Notes: a model not told the origin generated them from the sequence alone. A DNA stretch of 64,000 nt from Paraburkholderia caffeinitolerans (GCF_902859945.1 NZ_CADIKL010000011.1:62001-126000), one strand, 5' to 3'; shown: positions 26,176 through 36,090, counted from the stretch's first letter. Numbers and translations: made by a program.

Positions 26176-26460
26176 TCAGAGAGCGGACAGTAGCCGGAGC
26201 TGATGTTCGCTCTCAATCCCTTGAACCAGTGCGTAGGCCCGCATGTCCATGCGCTCAACGATCGAAACGGATTCCAGGCCCGAAAAATCGTTCCACGCGT
26301 CGTCCGCGATTGAGGTCGGCGTGCCGCGGGTTCTCGCGAACGCGCGCAGGAGAAGGCTTGCCTCACGGCGCAGAACATGGCGGTTAGCATTCAGAACATA
26401 CGGTGCACAGCCAGCGCGTAAAACGAGGTAGTGCGGAATCGCGTCGCGATCACTTTGCAT
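26176..26460 (-). CDS. Possible small hypothetical protein
   Basis: A 94-residue ORF with sensible codon use and a soluble-looking sequence (PHYLVLRAGCAPYVLNAN, then TSIADDAWNDF). No ribosome site is seen, and the overlapping plus frames are also open, so it is uncertain. The rest of 26048-26568 shows nothing else. Confidence 0.35.
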   Translation of the reverse strand: MQSDRDAIPHYLVLRAGCAPYVLNANRHVLRREASLLLRAFARTRGTPTSIADDAWNDFSGLESVSIVERMDMRAYALVQGIESEHQLRLLSAL

Positions 26461-26568
26461 GGAGGCGGTACCCGTTCGGAAGAATGGAGGCGCACAGTTT
26501 CGCGCGCCGCTGCGGCCGGCCGATGCGTCTACTTGACAAAATCAGCGGATGCCACGCCAGCAGCACTT

Positions 26569-26856
26569 TCACATGTCCGCGACCGAAGCCCCGCTCACCT
26601 TTCCGTCGATAATGTCCTTTCCCTGCTGCCAGGCGGCACGCCTTGCCGTGCCGAAGTCGGTGAGCGCGTGGGTTCGGTCCAGCCTGAAAACACGGCTTTC
26701 GGCGGAGGTTGCTATCGCCCCAGGGCGAGATATGCGTACCGCAATGTCATACCCTTCGGCGTAACGGGAATGTCCGTCAAACCGACTGAATGTGCGGGCG
26801 AAGACGAGGGGATGAAGTTCATACCCCTTGTAGAGAAGAAGCTGCTGTGCCGGCAT
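26569..26856 (-). CDS. Small hypothetical protein
   Basis: A 95-residue soluble protein: LLLYKGYELHPLVFARTF near the start, GYDIAVRI in the middle and a C-terminal DFGTARRAAWQQGKDIIDG. The pattern resembles short Burkholderia proteins of unknown function. GGAG lies 8 nt before the ATG at 26856, and a TATAGT -10-like box is at 26883-26888. Confidence 0.55.
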   Translation of the reverse strand: MPAQQLLLYKGYELHPLVFARTFSRFDGHSRYAEGYDIAVRISRPGAIATSAESRVFRLDRTHALTDFGTARRAAWQQGKDIIDGKVSGASVADM

Positions 26857-27016
26857 TTTGCTCACTCCACGGGGGACGACTCACTATACCCTGAAACGAT
26901 CAGCGTAGGGGGAGCGTAGACCTACCCTCGTGAATTCAAACCTACGCTAAACGCGAAGCCCGCTCAGAGGGAGAACGGAAGTTTGAACAGGAGCGGGTTG
27001 ACCAATGAAACTGGAT

Positions 27017-29005
27017 TCACCGCTCAAGAAAGGGCCTCAACTTGTCAGCGTTACCGGGATCCCTCAGTGTGCGCATCGCCTGGCTCTCGATCTGGCGGAT
27101 CCGCTCCCGGGTCACGTTGAACTGCTTGCCTACCTCGCCAAGCGTGTGGCCGGTGGTCGTATCGAGCCCGAAACGCATCCGCAGGATCTTGGCCTCCCGG
27201 GGCGGAAGTCCGTCCAGGGCCGCATCGATTGCGGCGCACATGTTCGCATGAATCGCTGCCTCGGCCGGTGAGCCCGCGGCGACATCTTCAATCATGTCTC
27301 CGAGCGTCGCGTCCGCATCGTCGCCCACCGGAGTTTCAAGCGACACGGGTTGCCTCGCGGCCCTGAGGAGGCCTCGCACTTTATCCTCAGACATCTCCAT
27401 ACGCGTGGCAAGGAAAGCGGGATGCGCACTCTGTCCCGTCTGTTGCTTGATTTCGCGAGACATGCGGTTCAGCTTGTTGATCATCTCGATCACGTGCACC
27501 GGGAGGCGAATGGTTCGCCCTTGATCGGCAATCGCACGCCCGACAGCCTGCCGGACCCACCATGTGGCATACGTCGAAAACTTCCAGCCACGGCGGTATT
27601 CGAACTTGTCCACCGCCTTCATCAGACCGATATTGCCTTCCTGGATGAGATCCAGGAACGGCAAGCCGCGATTCACATATTTCTTGGCGATTGCAATGAC
27701 GAGACGAAGATTCGCTTCGATCATCTCCCGCCTGGCTTGCCGCATTCTCAACTCCGCGGCGCCCATTGCGCGGTTGATCTCCTTGAGTTGCTGCAGCGGC
27801 AGCGAAACCCTCGCTTCGATGTCGGTGAGTTTCTGCTGCCCGGCCTGAATGGCAGGCAGATGTCGCTCGAGCGCCGCGCCAAACTGGCATGAATTAGCTG
27901 CCACGCGGCTCGCCCATTGAGGGTCGGTCTCGTGGCCCGGGAACGACTCGACAAACGACTCGCGAGGCATACCGCAGCGGCCAACCGCGATCTCGAGGAT
28001 ACTGCGCTCGATCGCACGAACCTCCGTAACCTGTTCCTGCACGCTGGCACACAGGCGATCAATGATTTTCGGCGTAAAGCGGATCGACGTCAGTTCGCGC
28101 TGGACCTCCACGCGCACTCGCGCATCGACTACGGGTCCTGGGTTCCCGCTAGCAGGCGCATTCGGCATCTGCTCGAAGAGTGCCCGCACACGAGCGAAGA
28201 CTGCGAGACTGTCGTTCGTGAGCTGCTCCAGACGCGCTGCGTGCGCTGCCTCGGGATCGCCGGCGTCCGCTCCAGCTTCGTCACCATCCGGGTCATCGCC
28301 GCATACGGATGGTTCCGCTTCATTTTCTTCGGAGTCCAGCGTCCTTGCGTTCCCGCTCACGTCGTCGCCGACGCCAGCGACCAGTTCATCGATACGCAGG
28401 TCTCCGGCAATGACGCGGTCTACATCGGCAAGAATGGTGGCCACGACCAACGGACATGCGGCAATCGCCTGAATCATGTCCTGCATGCCGCACTCGATGC
28501 GTTTCGCGATCTCGACTTCGCCGGCTCGGGTCAGCAGCTCTCTGGCTCCCATCTCTCGCATGTACATCCGCACCGGGTCTGTCGTGCGGCCGTATTCGGA
28601 ATCGATGGTCGACAGTGTGGCTTCCGCTTCCTCGACCGCCTGATCGTCGGATGCCACGGCGGACGCGGCGCCGCTCAACAGGAGCGTCGCCGCGTCCGGC
28701 GCTTGCTCGTACACCGCCACGCCCATGTCGCTGAACGTGCTGACAATCGCTTCCATCGCGACAGTCTGCGCAAAGTCGTCTGCCAGGTGATCGTTGATGT
28801 CCACGTGCGTGAGATAACCGCGCTCGCGGCCAAGCGTGATCAGTGCGCGCATCTGGCGTTGTCGCTCTTCATCCTGTCGTGCGATTGCCTCTATGTCTCG
28901 CGGCACTTCGACGGCGCGGGGCTTTCCCTTTGCCGCGTGGCGGCTGGCCTTTGGTGCAATCGCGATCACGGGGGATGCTAAATCGTCACGAACTGGATTT
29001 GCCAA
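27017..29005 (-). CDS. RpoD-type primary sigma factor paralog
   Basis: A 662-residue sigma-70 with full primary-type layout. Region 1.1 covers about 45-110, region 1.2 140-172, a long acidic non-conserved region 200-400, region 2 430-510, and region 4.2 near the end ([17 protein letters not shown]). The start is TTG at 29005 with AGGAG 6 nt upstream. Region 2.4 reads [15 protein letters not shown]486 is kept, but the position equal to E. coli T440 is G489. The -35 reader R/E/R set is intact. This looks like an accessory RpoD with altered -10 preference. It is divergent from a cold-shock gene. Confidence 0.9.
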   Translation of the reverse strand: MANPVRDDLASPVIAIAPKASRHAAKGKPRAVEVPRDIEAIARQDEERQRQMRALITLGRERGYLTHVDINDHLADDFAQTVAMEAIVSTFSDMGVAVYEQAPDAATLLLSGAASAVASDDQAVEEAEATLSTIDSEYGRTTDPVRMYMREMGARELLTRAGEVEIAKRIECGMQDMIQAIAACPLVVATILADVDRVIAGDLRIDELVAGVGDDVSGNARTLDSEENEAEPSVCGDDPDGDEAGADAGDPEAAHAARLEQLTNDSLAVFARVRALFEQMPNAPASGNPGPVVDARVRVEVQRELTSIRFTPKIIDRLCASVQEQVTEVRAIERSILEIAVGRCGMPRESFVESFPGHETDPQWASRVAANSCQFGAALERHLPAIQAGQQKLTDIEARVSLPLQQLKEINRAMGAAELRMRQARREMIEANLRLVIAIAKKYVNRGLPFLDLIQEGNIGLMKAVDKFEYRRGWKFSTYATWWVRQAVGRAIADQGRTIRLPVHVIEMINKLNRMSREIKQQTGQSAHPAFLATRMEMSEDKVRGLLRAARQPVSLETPVGDDADATLGDMIEDVAAGSPAEAAIHANMCAAIDAALDGLPPREAKILRMRFGLDTTTGHTLGEVGKQFNVTRERIRQIESQAMRTLRDPGNADKLRPFLER

Positions 29006-29546
29006 TACGTTCTCCTCGACAGGTTGGCTGACGATCGTCGCAGGCAGGACGGCAGATCAAGTTGACTGTCGGGGTGCAAACGGAATCGTGAAATGACGCT
29101 CGGACAAACGAGGCTGGGACGCCCCGGCGGGATCCGGAGCGCAGAATGGGGGAATCCTAAATAATACCGGACGTCGTCATGTGACGCAACGTGCAATACG
29201 AATATCGACCTGGCAGCACAGGTGGCGACACGGGCGGAAGGGGCGGGAAAGGGCGGAAACGACGCACCAGCACGGACGCCCGACGTCCCACCCTGCGTGT
29301 GCGCGAGCATCCGGCCCACAAGCGGGCAATGCGGACAGGGCGACCCTCCGGCGGCAGCCTCAAACGGAGATATCTTGACTTTGAACGCAATCCTGGGTAA
29401 CGTGGTCCGCTGAAGTCTTCAAGAAGCGCGATTGATGCTCATCATTCACCGCACGCTGCGGTATTCGCTGTCCTCTCCCTCCTTGATCCTTTCTCTCCGC
29501 GTTCTTCGGGAGCGCACCTACATCTGTTCATTTTCAGGAGAATTCC
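29006..29546. other. Divergent intergenic region, sigma factor / csp
   Basis: 541 bp without a supported gene. It must hold the promoter of the sigma gene and the long 5' leader usual for cold-shock mRNAs. The last 80 bp before csp are pyrimidine-rich. I could not assign -35/-10 boxes with confidence. Confidence 0.5.
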
Positions 29547-29750
29547 ATGGACACCGGTACCGTAAAGTGGTTTAACGACAGCAAGGGTTTTGGATTTATC
29601 ACGCCCGACGCGGGTGGCGATGATCTGTTCGCACATTTCTCGGAAATTCGCGGCGACGGCTTCAAGACCCTCGCAGAAGGCCAGAAGGTCAGCTACGAAA
29701 CGAAGCGCGGCCCCAAGGGCATGCAGGCATCCAACATCACCCCGCTGTAA
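29547..29750 (+). CDS. Cold-shock protein, CspA family
   Basis: A 67-residue single-stranded nucleic-acid-binding protein with RNP1 (KGFGFITP) and RNP2 (DLFAHFSEI). The opening [11 protein letters not shown] and the end ASNITPL are family-typical. AGGAG precedes the ATG. A strong hairpin follows 9 nt after the stop. Confidence 0.96.
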   Translation: MDTGTVKWFNDSKGFGFITPDAGGDDLFAHFSEIRGDGFKTLAEGQKVSYETKRGPKGMQASNITPL

Positions 29751-29758
29751 GTCATCTG

Positions 29759-29789
29759 CGCCTGTGCCGCCACGATGGCGGCACAGGCG
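29759..29789 (+). terminator. Hairpin after csp
   Basis: A perfect 13-bp stem CGCCTGTGCCGCC / GGCGGCACAGGCG with a 5-nt loop. No T-run follows, so it may stabilise the mRNA end or need Rho. Confidence 0.65.
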
Positions 29790-31096
29790 ACGCTCTCTCC
29801 CGAACAGGATTCACTGGTCATCTCGTGGCACGTTGGCGAAGCCGCCAGCCGCCCGCCGTCGATGCCCCGCATCCCGTTCGGCCAGTCTCTCCGGCGAGAT
29901 GACTGGCTCCAGCCGCTTCAACAAGCCCAAAGTGCAAAATCCTGGAGCCAGGCGCTACCGCGGTTACGCGGTCAGGCCCTCGGCTCACCGTCTTCCTGAC
30001 GGTTGCCTTTCTTCGAACCTCACACTTACACACGCGTGCGATCGCTAAAAACGTTCGCGTTACGAGTTTTATTCGCCCGGCTATTTCCCCACCGAAAAGG
30101 AAGCCCTGGGCTTTTCAGATCATTGGGGACACGACTGGATCGACACCCGGGGCCAATCGCATTTCGGCATCAGGCCTTCCCCAAGGCGGGCGCCAACCCA
30201 TTGCTCTGCCCCGTTTACCGCATAGAGAGTCGTGTCGGCCGAACATCGATTTTTTGTATTGATTTGCACTCCGTATATTCCACAGAAAGCGGCCGTGCAT
30301 ATTGGTCATCACGCGTCTACCCACCACCTGGTTCGTCTTCCAGCACCGCAATACGTGCGGAGCGCAATATTCAACTATCGTAATTGCGCTTACTGCCTGG
30401 ACGGGCACACATACCACACACCCGAGGCACCTTCGTGGCCGTTGAACGCGCAACACAGCCGCGGCCTGATTCAGCGAATACGGCTGCGGAAAAAGAGCAC
30501 GATGACAATCAGGTAGATTGCGACGATATCGTTCAAAAGGATTGGAGCCACAAGAATCCGAATTTCCGCAATCAGAGAATGGCGAGCCGGTGCTTGTCAC
30601 AATTTTCAGGATGCCGCCGCGCCATCAGTCCGAAACGCCCCGTACGCAGGCGCTGAGCAGTGCTCCTCAGAAAGTCACCTGTTAGCGATTGCGATTGCCC
30701 TTGCTTTTCTGCAGTAAAGCGCGCACGCTCATAACGGTCGGTGTGTTTGTCGCCAGCGGCTCCGCATCGACGTCGTGCGAGTCCTTCAGCCAACACGGCT
30801 TCCCGAGGCGCAATATGACGGTCCCGACAGCAGTTTGGGGCGATTAACATCTTGCGCCGTCCAGTTGGCGTTCGCCCTGCATTAATTCTGCTTGCCGGAC
30901 GGTTGAAACGTTTCTCCGAAAATTGGCCGGACCGTGCCGATTTCAACGAGTAATCAGACCCGGCGACACTCCGTGATCTTCAGGAGCACGAAACGTGGGT
31001 TGCGCCGTGAGGACGGCCCGACATTCGGCGCGCCGTAACGTGTGCCGACGTAAGCTCGCAATTGGAGCTCTCTTTTTAAATTCTTATGGAGTCAAC
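29790..31096. other. Gene-poor tract
   Basis: About 1.3 kb with only short overlapping open frames on both strands, lower GC than the flanks, and no recognisable protein motif. No intact insertion sequence was seen. It may be decayed mobile DNA. Confidence 0.45.
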
Positions 31097-31282
31097 ATGC
31101 GCGGACGAACCAAAGTGTACTCAGCTTCACCCACCAGTCCGAGTGACTTCGCCAGTACGCAGAAGGCGCGCGCCGCTGCCCTGGAGAGGGCGGACAACGA
31201 GCGAGCCCAGCGGCGCCGTGATAATGACGCCCGCCTCGATGTCAACGCCAGCAAGTGGCGATACGTCTGTACCAGCAACTAG
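31097..31282 (+). CDS. Possible small hypothetical protein
   Basis: A 61-residue basic, Ala/Arg-rich ORF (ARAAALERADNERAQRRRDN) that ends in KWRYVCTSN. GGAG lies 5 nt before the ATG at 31097. It may form one helix. No family is recognised. Confidence 0.4.
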   Translation: MRGRTKVYSASPTSPSDFASTQKARAAALERADNERAQRRRDNDARLDVNASKWRYVCTSN

Positions 31283-31448
31283 TTCCCGCGCAGGCCACGT
31301 ATCGACTCTGGAGTGATGCGTGTCCGGCGGTACTGGATCAATCCAGTCACGTTGTCTCCTTGCAAAATAAATCGCGACAATGCACCCCGATAAGCCGAGA
31401 ATGGTGACATGCAGCTGCTCGCGCGACTGAATAAACAGGAGAAATATG

Positions 31449-31589
31449 ATGGCAAAGAGTCAACTGCGTGGTAACCGCGAGGCAAAGAAGCCCAAGCAAC
31501 CCAAAAAATTGCTGTCTCCTGATGTAGCGGGGGCGTGGCCGACACCGTCGAAAACCACTGCAACCAGCAAGCCAGAAAAAAAGAAATAA
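31449..31589 (+). CDS. Small basic Lys/Pro-rich protein
   Basis: A 46-residue protein beginning MAKSQLRGNREAKKPKQPKK and ending KPEKKK. AGGAG lies 7 nt before the ATG. Short proteins with this opening are familiar as uncharacterised conserved ORFs in Burkholderia and relatives. Function unknown. Confidence 0.6.
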   Translation: MAKSQLRGNREAKKPKQPKKLLSPDVAGAWPTPSKTTATSKPEKKK

Positions 31590-32028
31590 CCCGCTTCTTG
31601 TGGGTACTCCTGGCAGAGTCATGAGGGGCGCCTCATCTCATCGCTCCACTCAGCAAGACTAGCGGCACAATCGCGAACGTATCGCTCACCCCGATAACCC
31701 GCATGAATGGTACGTACGCGTTGCGAAACAGCTTGTCCGATGATCGGATAAGGAATAAGCGTACCGCGCAGCGAATCAACCGTAAGCCTGGCATGACGCC
31801 CCCTCCAGTTGAACGTTCGGACGGCACCTGGCATGACCGTGCCTGACGTGATGCGAGTGCGTCCGCCATCACCCCAAACGCGAGCACTTCTGCGCCGATC
31901 GCGACAGCAGGGGACACTGTACCGGCCTGATGCCTGTCCTTCTACCCGAAAGATCAGGATGAACGATTCGCTCACACACAGTCCGCGCCCACGCCCGGAC
32001 ACAGCGATCAGAGGAAAGGGGGCGAACA
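31590..32028. other. Stretch without a supported gene
   Basis: 439 bp. Minus-strand frames are open, but they overlap each other and have no convincing ribosome site or motif. Nothing else is seen. Confidence 0.4.
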
Positions 32029-32325
32029 ATGGAAATGAAGAAAGGAAATTCGAGGCGGGTGGCTAGCGCCGCATGTCGCCAGCTTTATATGGCCGAACTC
32101 GCGCGTGGCGGTTCATACATTGCCAGCACCCTGTCCGTCACCAGTGAGCGGGCCGCGGTCCTCGACGTCGTGAGGGAATTTTGTGGTCGGTACGGAAGCA
32201 ACGATCTCACCGTATTCATGGAGTTACTGGCGCAAGTACTCGAAGGACGAAACCGCGCAGCCGCTGCGAACGTCATACGCCGCCTCGTGGCCGATACGAA
32301 ACTGGCGTCCAGTAGCGCAAGCTAG
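32029..32325 (+). CDS. Small hypothetical protein
   Basis: A 98-residue, mostly helical protein (SERAAVLDVVREFCGRYGSN, then FMELLAQVLEGRNRAAAAN). AGGAAAGGGGG precedes the ATG. It has no membrane segment or recognised family. Confidence 0.5.
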   Translation: MEMKKGNSRRVASAACRQLYMAELARGGSYIASTLSVTSERAAVLDVVREFCGRYGSNDLTVFMELLAQVLEGRNRAAAANVIRRLVADTKLASSSAS

Positions 32326-32663
32326 CCCCTGATCCTACCCTCCCGCCCGTACAGGATTTGCCCGCCAGTGCAACCGGGTTCGCGCTCCCCCCGACTAATT
32401 GGGCGCTAACGTCAACAGAACGTCGGCGTACCACGCGTGGTTCAGACCCAGGCTCTCATCGAGATCTCTATCGCGTGCTCCCATGTCGACGGTCGACGAG
32501 TGAACGCCAAGCAGTATCCACGGCAGCGATGGCGCCGCGCCGTCCGCATGCATCAACGCGGCGCTCGTCACCACAGGCGCGCCGCTCCCGCCACGGTGCG
32601 TTCGCGCCGTCGCAAATCAGCCATACCGGCTATCCATGTTCAAACCCGGACCACCCCAGAAAC

Positions 32664-32698
32664 AAAAAACCCGCGCGGCTTAACGCCAACGCGGGTTT
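32664..32698 (-). terminator. Intrinsic terminator, minus strand
   Basis: Arms AAACCCGCG / CGCGGGTTT (9 bp, 14-nt loop) followed on the minus strand by TTTTTT. It lies 33 nt past the tRNA-like remnant, in the position of a tRNA terminator. Confidence 0.75.
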
Positions 32699-32731
32699 CA
32701 GGATTCCGGCGGAAGATGCCGGAACAGATCT

Positions 32732-32753
32732 TGGTGCCAGAGCGGGACTCGAA
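32732..32753 (-). other. tRNA 3'-end-like remnant, candidate attachment site
   Basis: On the minus strand 22 nt run from a T-loop-like TTCGAGTCCC to CTGGCACCA. They match the form of a tRNA-Leu 3' end but are one base short of the usual 23. Upstream bases do not form a T-stem or the rest of a tRNA, so only the 3' fragment is present. This is the pattern left by integration into a tRNA gene. Confidence 0.45.
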
Positions 32754-32973
32754 AATACGCCTCAATCGCCCTACTGTAACCGTTCCATTGCTTTTCGTTT
32801 GCGTGGATACCACCGTATCGCGGTTCCGCCACTTCTCCAAGTGACCTGACTAGGCGTCCGTCGCCACCCTGGCGATGCCAGATCAAAGCCGCCTTCCATT
32901 CCAATCAAATTGGAGTTCGCACGCCTTACTTCTATTATCGCGACACAACCGTCCCAACGTGCAGGCGGCTGCC

Positions 32974-33495
32974 TCAGCGTGCTGCTGCGAGCGTTTCGGC
33001 TAGCGCTGTGTACTGCCCTTGCCAGTAGACAAGCGGGCTTGGCGCGAACTCGTCGCGCGCAAGCGCACGCACGCGGCCGATCACGAGAATATGCCCGTGG
33101 CGCACGAGCAACTCCTCTGCCTCGCAGTCCATGGCGACAACGCTGTCCGCAAGGAGCGGTGCGCCGTCCGGTGTCATCTGCACCCACTCGTCATCGCCGT
33201 AGCGCGCGGCGCCCTGCTCGCCACGAAAGCCCGTAAAGCGCTCGGCAATTGCGCGATGCTCAGTGCGCAGCAGGTTCACGCCGAAGCGTCGCGTCCGCGC
33301 AAGCAGTTCCGCCGACGAACTGGCCGCCTTCAGCGAGGCCACCACCACGGGCGGTTCTGCTGAAAACGAGGACACCGAGGTCGCCGTAAAGCCGCTGCGC
33401 TCCTGACCGTCCGCGACTGTCACAACGCAAACCGCGCCCGCAAAACCGCGCATGGCCTGCACGAAGCGCTTGCTCAGCGCCGGAGTGTCGTTCAC
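32974..33495 (-). CDS. NAD(P)H:FMN reductase component
   Basis: A 173-residue flavin reductase of the HpaC/split-barrel type. RGFAGAVCVVTVADG, GFTATSVSSFSAEPP and the C-terminal GHILVIGRVRAL are typical. A GTG start at 33495 is proposed, just past the upstream TGA (33500-33502); ATG 33447 would truncate the first strand. It should supply FMNH2 to the adjacent monooxygenase, with which it forms an operon. Confidence 0.82.
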   Translation of the reverse strand: MNDTPALSKRFVQAMRGFAGAVCVVTVADGQERSGFTATSVSSFSAEPPVVVASLKAASSSAELLARTRRFGVNLLRTEHRAIAERFTGFRGEQGAARYGDDEWVQMTPDGAPLLADSVVAMDCEAEELLVRHGHILVIGRVRALARDEFAPSPLVYWQGQYTALAETLAAAR

Positions 33496-33499
33496 GATG

Positions 33500-34615
33500 T
33501 CAGGCCGCACGGTGCGTCTCACGCGGGCTGCGCAACCCGTGTGCCTCCAGGATCGGCAGCACCGTGTCGCGGAAGTACGGGAACTCCTTGACATAGTCGA
33601 CGAACGACAGCGTCGTGCCTTTGAATCCGGCTTCCGCAAGCGAAATCAGGCCCGCGGCAACCTGCTGCGGCGTCCCGACGAGCGGAAAGCCGCCGTGCCC
33701 GGCCGCCATGCGGTCGCGGATCAGCGCGAGCAGATCGTGCGGGAACGAGTGCGCATTCGCGAACTGCAGCGCCACGAGGTTGTCAACAGCGCCCCAGTCT
33801 GCATTGTCCTGAGCGAAGTACTGGAGATACTGGCGCGCCTCCACTTCGGTCGGGCGGCAGACCACGTGCGAGAACGTCAATACGTTCACTGCCTTGTTCG
33901 CTGCGGTGGCTTTCTGCTTGAGTTCCGCGACTTCCGTGCACGAGCGCTCGAGGTCGATTGCCGGCGTGAACAGGAAATTCGCGTTGCCGATCGCGAAATC
34001 GCGCCCCTCGCCAGAGCCCGCTGCGTTCAGGATAGGCGGACGTTCGCCGTTCCACGGGCGCGGCAAGCCGTAGATGTTCTTCAACTGGAAGTTCTCGCCT
34101 TCCCAGTTGAACGGGCCTTCGTGAGTCCAGATCTTCTGCACCACATCGAACCACTCCTGCGCGTACGCATAGCGCTTGTCGTGGCCCGCCGCGAGCGGCA
34201 ATCCGAGCGCCTCATATTCGGGGCGGTTCCAGCCAGCCACGATATTCAGGCCGGCGCGGCCCGCGCCGATCTGGTCGAGCGTCGCGATCTGCTTGGCCAC
34301 GACTGCGGGGTGGTTGGCCGCCGTGTGGATGGTCGCGAAGACTGTGAGGTTGCGTGTCTTCGCGAGCAAGCCGGCCGCCCACGTCATCGTTTCCAGCACC
34401 GAGCCGTGGAAGTCCGTCTCGCCGCCGTAGCCGATCCAGCGCGCGATGGGCAGCATGAAATCGATGCCGGCTTCGTCCAGCATCACCGCGAGTTTCTCGT
34501 TGTTCTCCCAGGAGTTGTCCCAACGCTCGCCGATCTTCGTCACCGACATCCCGCCCGAGCAGTTCGTCGCGAATGTGCCGAGAATGAAATCTTTGGTGTT
34601 CAGAATTCGTCTCAT
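33500..34615 (-). CDS. FMNH2-dependent luciferase-like monooxygenase
   Basis: A 371-residue class of flavin-dependent (bacterial luciferase/alkanesulfonate type) monooxygenase with a TIM-barrel fold. Visible family segments are FATIHTAANHPAVVAKQIAT, GRAGLNIVAGWNRPEYEALG and the late LISLAEAGFKGTTLSF. It resembles RutA and related enzymes. AGGA lies 5 nt before the ATG at 34615. The paired reductase and divergent regulator form a self-contained oxidation module. The substrate is unknown. Confidence 0.88.
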   Translation of the reverse strand: MRRILNTKDFILGTFATNCSGGMSVTKIGERWDNSWENNEKLAVMLDEAGIDFMLPIARWIGYGGETDFHGSVLETMTWAAGLLAKTRNLTVFATIHTAANHPAVVAKQIATLDQIGAGRAGLNIVAGWNRPEYEALGLPLAAGHDKRYAYAQEWFDVVQKIWTHEGPFNWEGENFQLKNIYGLPRPWNGERPPILNAAGSGEGRDFAIGNANFLFTPAIDLERSCTEVAELKQKATAANKAVNVLTFSHVVCRPTEVEARQYLQYFAQDNADWGAVDNLVALQFANAHSFPHDLLALIRDRMAAGHGGFPLVGTPQQVAAGLISLAEAGFKGTTLSFVDYVKEFPYFRDTVLPILEAHGLRSPRETHRAA

Positions 34616-34721
34616 ATCAATCCTGTCACAGTAAAATTTGTCTACACGGCGGGCTGCCTCGTGGCGGCCCTGCCTTCCCAAACCCAGTCCACGGCGCAGG
34701 CCGCAACCGCGCGATTCCGCA

Positions 34722-35273
34722 ATGACCGAAAAATCACGCATAACCCCGAAAAACTCCGCTACTGCCGAACATCGTTGGCACCTCGCCAGGGACGATTTCA
34801 GCGTCGAAATCACCGACCTCGAATACGCCGTCATGCGACTCGACCAGTCATTTTCGCGCTGGCAGTCCGAATGCATGGCTGCGGTCACGGGTGCCGCGCT
34901 GAGCGGACAGGAAAACGCACTGATGCACGTCATTTACATGCACGAACGGCCCAAGACCGTTCGCGATCTGCTCCACATGACTAACCGGCAAGACGTCGCT
35001 AATATGCAGTACGAACTACGTAAGCTGATCAAGTCCGGGCTGATCGAAAAAAACGGCACAGCGCGCACTGGCGTGTACTACTCCACAACATCGGAAGGCG
35101 CGCGTGTATGTGAAGACTATGCAGCGCTGCGCCGCAGCGTGCTGCTCAAGATGGCCGAGGCGACTTCAGGTATCCAGTCAGCCGCCGCCGCCGCCACGGC
35201 CTGCCTCGAACAAATGGAACGCGTGTACGAAACCGCCACGCGTGAGGTCGCAACCTTCCATCGGCGGCGCTAA
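34722..35273 (+). CDS. MarR-like winged-helix regulator
   Basis: A 183-residue DNA-binding protein. The HTH is TVRDLLHMTNRQDVANMQYE, followed by a wing ending in GLIEKNGTARTGVYYSTT. A helical C-terminus (SAAAAATACLEQMERVYE) could dimerise. It is divergent from the monooxygenase with 106 bp between starts and is probably its regulator. The ATG at 34722 lacks a visible ribosome site. Confidence 0.8.
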   Translation: MTEKSRITPKNSATAEHRWHLARDDFSVEITDLEYAVMRLDQSFSRWQSECMAAVTGAALSGQENALMHVIYMHERPKTVRDLLHMTNRQDVANMQYELRKLIKSGLIEKNGTARTGVYYSTTSEGARVCEDYAALRRSVLLKMAEATSGIQSAAAAATACLEQMERVYETATREVATFHRRR

Positions 35274-35779
35274 GCCTGTGCCGCATTGCAATCCCGCTCG
35301 CGCGGCAGGTCTGTCCCTCCTGAACTCACCTTTAAATAAATTTTCACATTGAATATTTATTTGATCGAATCGTAGAACAGCCGATTTTCGACTGCAACGG
35401 ATTTCGACTAGGGGAAAACACCCTCCAGTCGATTGGCGAGTGCTAAAACGGCTTTGGCGCCGCGCGATTGTGCACATGACTAATTCGCACGCCATCCAAC
35501 AGCAGGGCTCGGCTCATGCCCTTCCGCCCCGCCACGTGGCGGCCACTGACGCGGTGTAGCGCGGAAGCGGTTCAGCGTTCGGATAGCTCTGCCCCGACCA
35601 CTCCCCCAACCCGCAATGCTGACGCTTCCTGGCTCTTACTTACCGAAGTGCTGAACCGGATCTGGTGCAAATAGACGATCCGAAAAGGATTGTTGATAAA
35701 GGGAGGTTTCCTATCAAACAGACAGGACAGCAGACCAGACAGCGGACGCGATGGCATCGTTGAGGCCGAGCGTCGCAAG
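35274..35779. other. Stretch without a gene
   Basis: 506 bp between the regulator and the transposase remnant. It is AT-rich near 35335-35365. No ORF or terminal repeat is supported; it may be residual insertion-sequence flank. Confidence 0.4.
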
Positions 35780-36090
35780 ATTGAATTGGCCTTTGCGGAT
35801 GCAATGATTCAACTCGATGCCTCCGAGCAGAATGCGAGCACATCGGAAATCCTTGAAGGCCACCATAGGTCGCGTCCGGCGTTTGATCGCCTTCTCGAAG
35901 TACCGGCGCGCCGCGACCATGTCACGATGGGCGCGCAGCAGGAAATCAACCGTGTGGCCGTCCGTGTCCACGGCCCGGTACAGGTATCGCCATTGGCCGT
36001 TGATCTTGATGTCCGTTTCGTCCATGCACCAGCTCTTGCCCAACGGGTGCTTACGTCGACGAAAGAGCTTCTCCATCGCCGAAGGCCGTG
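35780..36090 (-). pseudogene. IS6-family transposase remnant with internal deletion
   Basis: The frame keeps RRRKHPLGKSW-MDET, GQWRYLYRAVDTDGHTVDFL and then IKRRTRPM, FKDFRCARILLGGIELNH. In intact IS6-family transposases these blocks are separated by about 60-70 residues bearing the second Asp and the Glu of the DDE triad. The N-terminus is also missing, and the tail reads into unrelated sequence. The fusion point is near 35885, at a repeated KAIKR-like segment. It is not functional. Confidence 0.8.

Larger units (their letters stand above)
32326..32973. other. Non-coding stretch with terminator and tRNA-like remnant
   Basis: 648 bp without a gene. It contains a minus-strand terminator (32664-32698) and a tRNA 3'-end-like remnant (32732-32753). 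The remainder shows no structure I can support. Confidence 0.5.

Noticed and set aside
30115..30946. Several 90-160 codon frames in the gene-poor tract
   Set aside because: They overlap on both strands, are rich in Cys, Arg and His in a shadow-like way, and have no motif.
31619..32029. 136-codon minus-strand frame
   Set aside because: Overlapping frames are equally open, no ribosome site or family is seen, and base composition is non-coding-like.
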